From Clostridia bacterium (lineage in GTDB: Bacteria; Bacillota_A; Clostridia; Christensenellales; Borkfalkiaceae), in NCBI GenBank assembly GCA_017457015.1, contig JAFTIG010000002.1, positions 1-10,520 on the forward strand: a stretch of 10,520 bases of DNA. Reading direction: 5' to 3'. Of this stretch, positions 5,929-10,520 are shown piece by piece. Numbering within the stretch: position 1 is the first letter of the stretch; every line of letters starts with the position of its first letter. The notes below the pieces were generated by a model. It was not told the DNA's origin. It made no database searches and saw only the letters and a program-made list of their open reading frames with translations. The position numbers and the translations under genes are program-made.

Positions 5929-8900
5929 TTATGCGTCGATAGTAGATATGCAGAGCGTTGTTTCTTCTAATACGTCTAAAAGAACTTTTACGGTATCGAG
6001 TGCGGTAAACATCGTTACGTTATTTTCAACCGCCGCCCTTCTTATCTGATAACCGTCGCTCTCTTGCCCTAACGAGTTAACGTCACGCGTGCTTATAACG
6101 TAGGTAACGAATCCACGACGGATAAGGTTTATTATTTCTTCGCTATCGTCTTCACTTATCTTCTTTCTAATTCTCGTTCTTATGCCGTTTGCTTTAAGGA
6201 AGTTTGCCGTACCGATAGTCGCTTCGATATTAAATCCGAGATTATAAAATCTTCTAACTAGCGGTAAAACTTCTTGTTTATCGGTATCTGCTACCGAAAC
6301 GAAAAGCGTGCCGTAGTTCATAACGTTCATGCCCGACGCTTGCAACGCTTTATAGAGCGCACGGTTAAGTTTATCGTCGTAACCTATCGCTTCACCCGTA
6401 GATTTCATTTCGGGAGATAGATATGCGTCGAGTCCGCGTAATTTATTGAACGAGAACGCGGGGGCTTTGACGTACCAACGTTTCTTTTCTTCGGGATAGG
6501 TACAAGTTATGCCTTGCTCTTTAAGGCTCTTGCCGAGTATAACTCTCGTGCCTATATCTGCAAGCGAGTATCCCGTAGATTTTGAAAGGAAAGGTACCGT
6601 TCTTGACGATCTGGGATTAACTTCTATAACGTAAACGTCTTCGTTTTTATCTACTATAAACTGAATATTGTAAAGTCCTACGATCCCGATACCAAGCCCT
6701 AATTTCTTTCCGTATTCTATTATTGTATTTTTTGCCTTTTCCGATATTGAGAAAGTCGGATATACGCTTATACTATCGCCCGAGTGAACGCCCGTTCTTT
6801 CGATAAGTTCCATAACGCCCGGGATAAATACGTCTTTACCGTCGCAAACCGCGTCGATTTCAAGTTCTTTACCTACGATATACTTATCTACGAGTATCGG
6901 GTGATCTTCACTGATGTCTACTGCGTTTTTGAGATATTGACGGAGAGCGTTTTCATTGCCGACTATCTGCATTGCCCTACCGCCTAAAACGTACGACGGA
7001 CGTACGAGTACGGGATAGCCTATTTCTTCAGCGACCTTTACGCCGTCTTCAACGCTAAATACCGCTTGACCTTTAGGTTGCGGTATACCGAGTTTAGTCA
7101 TTATCTTTTCAAACGCGTCTCTGTCTTCGGCGTTGTTTATCGCTTCGCAGTCCGTACCGATAAGACGAGCGCCACGTTCCATAATAGGCTCTGCAAGGTT
7201 AATTGCCGTTTGACCGCCGAGAGAAGTTATTACGCCTTTGGGGTTTTCAAACTCAATGATGTTCATAACGTCTTCAGGCGTTAACGGTTCAAAGTAAAGT
7301 TTATCGCTTACCGTGTAGTCGGTAGATACCGTTTCGGGGTTATTGTTTATTATGATTGCTTCAAGTCCGCTTTCCTTAATGGTCTTTACCGCGTGTACGG
7401 TAGAATAGTCGAACTCTACGCCCTGACCTATTCTTATAGGGCCACTACCCAAAACTACCGTCTTTTCTTTATCGGTCACTATCGAATCGTTTTCACCCGT
7501 ATAGGTTGAGTAGAAATACGGAATATACGCACCGCTATAAAGGGTATCAACCATCTTGAACACAGGTTTAATACCGTTTGCTTTTCTATAAGAGTTTACT
7601 TCTATTTCGGTAGTCTTCCAAAGTTTTGCTATATACGCATCGCTAAAGCCCATCACCTTTGCTTCTTTGAGTACCGTTAAATCGTTTACCGCGCCTTGGA
7701 GTTTCTTTTCCATTTCCACGATATCTCTTATGCACTCAAGGAAAAGTGGTGTAATTTTGGTTACTTTATGAACCTTTTCTATATCCGCGTCACGGCTCAA
7801 TAATTCTGCGATTGCAAAAATGTTGTCCGACTTAAATTCTTTAATATAATCGAGAAGTTGTTCGTTCGTCTTATCGTCAAACTTGTGGTGATAGATATGG
7901 TTTACACCAACTTCAAGCGAACGTATTGATTTAAGCATACATTCAGAAAGGTTTGAGCCGATACCCATAACTTCACCCGTCGCTTTCATCTGCGTACCCA
8001 AACTGTTGGATGCCGACGTAAATTTATCGAACGGGAATCTCGGGAATTTTGCAACTATATAGTCGAGTTTAGGCTCGTGAATTGCCGTAGTACCCGACAC
8101 TTCGATTTCGTCAAGCGTCATACCGACCGCTACCTTTGCGGTTACTTTTGCAATCGGATATCCGCTCGCCTTACTTGCAAGGGCCGACGAACGCGATACT
8201 CTTGGGTTTACTTCAATAAGATAATATTCGCTCGAGTTGGGGTTGAGCGCGAACTGAACGTTACAACCACCTTCAATTTTAAGTTCTTTAATAATCTTAA
8301 TAGCCGCGTCGTTGAGCATTTTAAGATCGTGATCGTTAAGTGAAAGTATAGGCGCTACTACTATAGAGTCACCCGTGTGAACACCGACGGGATCAACGTT
8401 TTCCATACCACAAATAGTAATGGCGTTGTCCTTTGCGTCACGCATAACTACAACCTCTATTTCCTTATAACCTTTTACGCTCATTTCTACGAGTACTTGG
8501 TGTACGGGAGAAAGTTTTAAGGCGTTTTTCATGATTATTTCAAGTTCTGCTTCGTCGTCGGCAAATCCGCCGCCCGTTCCGCCTAAAGTAAACGCAGGGC
8601 GTAAAACTACGGGGTAGCCTATCTTTTTAGCCGCTTCTTTTGCTTGCTCTATACTGTAAGTGATTTCCGACTGGATTACGGGTTGACCGATTGACTCGCA
8701 CATTTCTTTAAAGAGTTCTCTATCTTCCGCTCTTTCAATACTTTCTGCGTTAGTTCCCAAAAGTTCTACGTCACACTCTGCAAGAACGCCTTTTTTAGCG
8801 AGTTGCATTGCTAAATTTAATCCCGTTTGACCGCCAAGTCCCGGTATTATTGCGTCTGGACGTTCGTAACGCAGTATCTTTGCTACGTATTCGAGCGTTA

Positions 8901-9105
8901 ACGGTTCCATATAAACCTTGTCGGCAATGGTCGTGTCAGTCATAATAGTTGCAGGATTGGAATTGCAAAGTATTACTTCATATCCTTCTTCTTTAAGTGC
9001 AAGGCACGCCTGCGTACCTGCATAGTCAAATTCCGCCGCCTGACCTATTACGATAGGACCGCTACCTATCACGAGCACCTTTTTAATATCACTTCTTTTC
9101 GGCAT
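5929..9105 (-). CDS. carB: Carbamoyl-phosphate synthase large subunit CarB
   Basis: Makes carbamoyl phosphate from bicarbonate, ammonia and two ATP. The 1058 residues (E. coli 1073) hold all four parts: carboxyphosphate synthetase half (about 1-400, starting VLVIGSGPIVIGQAAEFDY), oligomerisation domain (about 401-547), carbamate-phosphorylating half (about 548-930, starting VVLGSGPIRIGQGVEFDY) and an MGS-like allosteric domain (about 931-1058). Arg129, Arg169 and the EVNPRVSRSS (298-307) and EVNPRSSRT (828-836) metal/ATP segments are intact, so both ATP-grasp sites look active. The ATG at 9105 follows AAAGGAG (9113-9119), 25 nt after pyrC. The glutaminase partner CarA, usually encoded directly before carB in related pyr operons, is not here: pyrC takes that place. 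The allosteric domain suggests feedback by UMP/PRPP, as known for bacterial homologues; arginine-specific versus pyrimidine-specific role is settled by the operon. Confidence 0.98.
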   Translation of the reverse strand: MPKRSDIKKVLVIGSGPIVIGQAAEFDYAGTQACLALKEEGYEVILCNSNPATIMTDTTIADKVYMEPLTLEYVAKILRYERPDAIIPGLGGQTGLNLAMQLAKKGVLAECDVELLGTNAESIERAEDRELFKEMCESIGQPVIQSEITYSIEQAKEAAKKIGYPVVLRPAFTLGGTGGGFADDEAELEIIMKNALKLSPVHQVLVEMSVKGYKEIEVVVMRDAKDNAITICGMENVDPVGVHTGDSIVVAPILSLNDHDLKMLNDAAIKIIKELKIEGGCNVQFALNPNSSEYYLIEVNPRVSRSSALASKASGYPIAKVTAKVAVGMTLDEIEVSGTTAIHEPKLDYIVAKFPRFPFDKFTSASNSLGTQMKATGEVMGIGSNLSECMLKSIRSLEVGVNHIYHHKFDDKTNEQLLDYIKEFKSDNIFAIAELLSRDADIEKVHKVTKITPLFLECIRDIVEMEKKLQGAVNDLTVLKEAKVMGFSDAYIAKLWKTTEIEVNSYRKANGIKPVFKMVDTLYSGAYIPYFYSTYTGENDSIVTDKEKTVVLGSGPIRIGQGVEFDYSTVHAVKTIKESGLEAIIINNNPETVSTDYTVSDKLYFEPLTPEDVMNIIEFENPKGVITSLGGQTAINLAEPIMERGARLIGTDCEAINNAEDRDAFEKIMTKLGIPQPKGQAVFSVEDGVKVAEEIGYPVLVRPSYVLGGRAMQIVGNENALRQYLKNAVDISEDHPILVDKYIVGKELEIDAVCDGKDVFIPGVMELIERTGVHSGDSISVYPTFSISEKAKNTIIEYGKKLGLGIGIVGLYNIQFIVDKNEDVYVIEVNPRSSRTVPFLSKSTGYSLADIGTRVILGKSLKEQGITCTYPEEKKRWYVKAPAFSFNKLRGLDAYLSPEMKSTGEAIGYDDKLNRALYKALQASGMNVMNYGTLFVSVADTDKQEVLPLVRRFYNLGFNIEATIGTANFLKANGIRTRIRKKISEDDSEEIINLIRRGFVTYVISTRDVNSLGQESDGYQIRRAAVENNVTMFTALDTVKVLLDVLEETTLCISTIDA

Positions 9106-9130
9106 ATTTTTTCTCCTTTCTTATTGTAAG

Positions 9131-10399
9131 TTATGCGTCTATCTTTTTATCTTCAAACACTAAATTCCCTTTATGGAAATTCATTAAACATTTGCCAAAC
9201 ACTTTTCTTCCGTCAAACGGTGAACATTTACCTTTTGACTTAAACTCGGACGAATTTATCTCGTATTCGTTTACTAAATCGAACACTGCAAGATTTGCTT
9301 CTTTACCGTCCGCTATCTCAAAGTTTAATCCAAACCTTTCCGCAGGTGCTACGCTCATAAGTTCAATAGCACGTTCAAGCGTTATCGTTCCACGACGAAC
9401 GAGTTCTGTGTAAATTATCGGAAACGCCGTTTCTAATCCCACTATACCGTTAAGGCTCAAAAGTCCTTTGTTTTTTTCTTCTTCAGTATGCGGTGCGTGG
9501 TCGGTAGCTATCATATCTATCGTACCGTCCTTTATCCCTTCTATAAGCGCTTGTCTATCCTTTTCCGAACGAATCGGGGGATTCATTTTGAACGCTCCGT
9601 GCTCCTTTAACATCATATCGTTGAAAACTAGATAGTGCGGTGCAGTTTCCGCCGTTACGTCTATACCGTCGTCCTTTGCCTTTCTTATCGCTTCCACACT
9701 GCCTTTGGTAGAAACGTGGCAGACGTGGTATTTAACGCCGATCTTATCCGCTAAACTAATATCGCGCTTTACCTGCTTATATTCGCTTGCCGAACTAATA
9801 CCCTTATGATTATGCAACTTCGCATACTTGCCGTCGTGTATATATCCGCCGTTTAGCAAAGTATTGTCTTCACAATGTGCGGAAATAACCTTGCCGTGTC
9901 TAGTTGCTATGCGCATTGCTTTTTCCATCATTTTTCTATCCTGAACGCCTACTCCGTCATCAGAAAAAGATAGGACAAAATTTGATAGTTCTTCCATATC
10001 CGAAAGTTCTTCTCCCTTCTGCCCTTTAGTTATGGACGCCATAGGATAGACGGAAATAACGGCATCTTTATCTATAATCTCTTGTTGGATTTTTAAGTTA
10101 TCCACAGAGTCGGGTACGGGCTTTAAGTTAGGCATGGAAAAAACAGCGCTATACCCAGACGCCGCCGCGGCAGTCGTTCCCGATTTAATAGTTTCTTTAT
10201 ATGAAAAACCCGGCTCGCGAAGGTGCACGTGCACGTCGACAAAACCGGGGAAAATATGTCTATTTAAACAATCTATAACACGATAAGACGAAGTATCAGT
10301 AGGCAAAGAAAAACAAACTATCCCGCCTTTAATTGCGAGATCTTTTTTGACTAATTCGCCACCCGTATAAACAATAGCATTCTTTAATATATAATCCAT
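9131..10399 (-). CDS. pyrC: Dihydroorotase PyrC (class I)
   Basis: Closes N-carbamoyl-L-aspartate to dihydroorotate; a zinc amidohydrolase. The 422-residue length fits the class I (Bacillus/Aquifex-like) enzyme, not the roughly 350-residue E. coli class II form. Metal and substrate residues are in order: HVHLREPG (His57, His59, Arg61), SMPN (88-91, substrate Asn), the metal-bridging Asp in FSDDG (145-149), which replaces the carbamylated lysine of class II, His175 in SAHCED, His228 in YHVCHVST, KMNPPIR (271-277) and Asp300 in ATDHAPH. All are present, so it should be active on its own rather than be a catalytically dead PyrC homologue. It is the first gene after the PyrR attenuator; the ATG at 10399 has AGGAGA at 10405-10410. 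Allantoinase or hydantoinase are related alternatives, ruled out by the operon. Confidence 0.97.
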   Translation of the reverse strand: MDYILKNAIVYTGGELVKKDLAIKGGIVCFSLPTDTSSYRVIDCLNRHIFPGFVDVHVHLREPGFSYKETIKSGTTAAAASGYSAVFSMPNLKPVPDSVDNLKIQQEIIDKDAVISVYPMASITKGQKGEELSDMEELSNFVLSFSDDGVGVQDRKMMEKAMRIATRHGKVISAHCEDNTLLNGGYIHDGKYAKLHNHKGISSASEYKQVKRDISLADKIGVKYHVCHVSTKGSVEAIRKAKDDGIDVTAETAPHYLVFNDMMLKEHGAFKMNPPIRSEKDRQALIEGIKDGTIDMIATDHAPHTEEEKNKGLLSLNGIVGLETAFPIIYTELVRRGTITLERAIELMSVAPAERFGLNFEIADGKEANLAVFDLVNEYEINSSEFKSKGKCSPFDGRKVFGKCLMNFHKGNLVFEDKKIDA

Positions 10400-10404
10400 T
10401 TAGT

Positions 10405-10410
10405 TCTCCT
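10405..10410 (-). promoter_or_regulatory. Ribosome binding site of pyrC
   Basis: AGGAGA lies five bases before the pyrC ATG. It begins only six bases after the U-tract of the leader terminator, so transcripts stopped at that hairpin do not include it. Confidence 0.85.
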
Positions 10411-10416
10411 GTCAGT

Positions 10417-10448
10417 AAAATAAAAAGCCGTGCGTAGTGCAAGGCTTT
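10417..10448 (-). terminator. Attenuator terminator before pyrC
   Basis: AAAGCC (10443-10448) pairs with GGCTTT (10424-10429); after one mismatch three further pairs (TGC/GCA) close a five-base loop, and TTATTTT (10417-10423) follows. The position 18 bases before the start codon, together with the overlapping antiterminator, makes it a conditional terminator. Confidence 0.88.
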
Positions 10449-10496
10449 AAACTATCGTAAACTACGGGTCTAGCCCGCCTAATTGATAAAACCTTG
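10440..10496 (-). promoter_or_regulatory. Antiterminator helix of the pyr leader
   Basis: Bases 10487-10496 and 10440-10449 form ten continuous pairs, one a U-G wobble (T10491 with G10445). The enclosed part carries a small extra hairpin, CGGG-CTAGA-CCCG (10465-10477). The helix includes AAAGCC of the terminator stem, so its formation allows read-through. Confidence 0.85.
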
Positions 10497-10520
10497 TCGG
10501 TCTCTCTGTACCGATTTAAA
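10493..10520 (-). promoter_or_regulatory. PyrR-binding loop (anti-antiterminator)
   Basis: TCGGT (10510-10514) pairs with ACCGA (10497-10501) around the loop ACAGAGAG (10502-10509), preceded by TTTAAA and followed by CAAGG. The CAGAGAG loop and trailing CAAGG match the known PyrR recognition element of Bacillus pyr leaders. The outer stem, expected to pair with AAGG, is cut off by the window end. Confidence 0.88.

Larger units (their letters stand above)
1553..10399 (-). other. Pyrimidine biosynthesis operon pyrC-carB-pyrK-pyrD-pyrF-pyrE-pyrB-pyrI
   Basis: Eight genes run the same way with gaps of 25, 16, -7, -1, 12, 17 and 13 nt, each with its own AGGAG-type ribosome binding site, and no hairpin followed by a U-tract is seen between them. 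The set covers every UMP step except the glutaminase subunit CarA. No promoter is visible: it should lie to the right of the window, before the attenuator. The order differs from the Bacillus arrangement (pyrR-pyrP-pyrB-pyrC-carA-carB-pyrK-pyrD-pyrF-pyrE): the carB-K-D-F-E block is kept, but pyrB has moved to the 3' end with pyrI. Confidence 0.93.
10417..10520 (-). promoter_or_regulatory. PyrR-dependent transcription attenuator in the pyrC leader (5' edge cut by window end)
   Basis: Read on the - strand, the leader contains three overlapping elements: a PyrR-binding loop (10493-10520), an antiterminator in which CAAGGTTTTA (10487-10496) pairs over 10 positions with TAAAGCCTTG (10440-10449), one being a U-G wobble, and an intrinsic terminator (10417-10448). 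The antiterminator uses both the CAAGG of the PyrR loop and the 5' arm of the terminator, so the structures exclude each other. By analogy to Bacillus, PyrR with UMP or UTP would hold the loop, block the antiterminator and stop transcription when pyrimidines are plentiful. The 5' lower stem of the loop lies past the right edge. pyrR is not in the window. Confidence 0.9.

Noticed and set aside
10417..10520. T-box or other riboswitch instead of a PyrR attenuator
   Set aside because: No T-box sequence (TGGNACC type) or other riboswitch core is seen, whereas the CAGAGAG loop, CAAGG and a pyr operon fit PyrR control.
1553..10520. A previously undescribed defence, mobile or other system
   Set aside because: Every gene in this stretch is a recognisable pyrimidine enzyme with intact key residues; there are no transposase, integrase, toxin or nuclease genes and no uncovered stretch longer than about 120 bases.

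Overview
This window looks like a piece of a low-to-moderate GC Firmicutes chromosome, probably a gut-type anaerobic member of the Clostridia. This is inferred from four things: a PyrR-type RNA attenuator, strong AGGAG-class ribosome binding sites, an NAD-linked type 1B dihydroorotate dehydrogenase (PyrD plus PyrK), and a neighbouring surface protein with the 'GLTEG..CSxCG' repeat common in such bacteria. The genus cannot be named from the sequence alone.

Left end (2-1471, + strand): the 3' part of a large repetitive surface or secreted protein. It begins inside near-identical 123-bp (41-residue) tandem repeats, continues into a GLUG-motif region expected to form a beta-helix, and stops without a visible cell-wall anchor. 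A long, almost symmetric hairpin (1499-1537) separates it from the convergent operon.

Rest of the window (1553-10520, - strand): a compact pyrimidine (UMP) biosynthesis operon transcribed leftwards, in the order leader attenuator - pyrC - carB - pyrK - pyrD - pyrF - pyrE - pyrB - pyrI. Gaps are 12-25 nt, with two overlaps (pyrK/pyrD 7 nt, pyrD/pyrF 1 nt). Together the genes encode carbamoyl-phosphate synthesis (CarB), aspartate transcarbamylation (PyrB with PyrI), ring closure (PyrC), oxidation of dihydroorotate (PyrD/PyrK), transfer to PRPP (PyrE) and decarboxylation to UMP (PyrF). The only missing enzyme part is carA, the glutaminase subunit of carbamoyl-phosphate synthase. It does not lie between pyrC and carB and must be sought upstream or elsewhere.

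The 120 nt before pyrC hold a recognisable PyrR-binding loop, a 10-bp antiterminator and a mutually exclusive intrinsic terminator. Pyrimidine control is therefore predicted at two levels: transcription (PyrR/UMP attenuation) and enzyme activity (PyrI, nucleotide allostery). I see no evidence for an unknown type of biological system here. The main points of interest are the operon composition and order, the attenuator, and the recently duplicated repeats of the surface protein.
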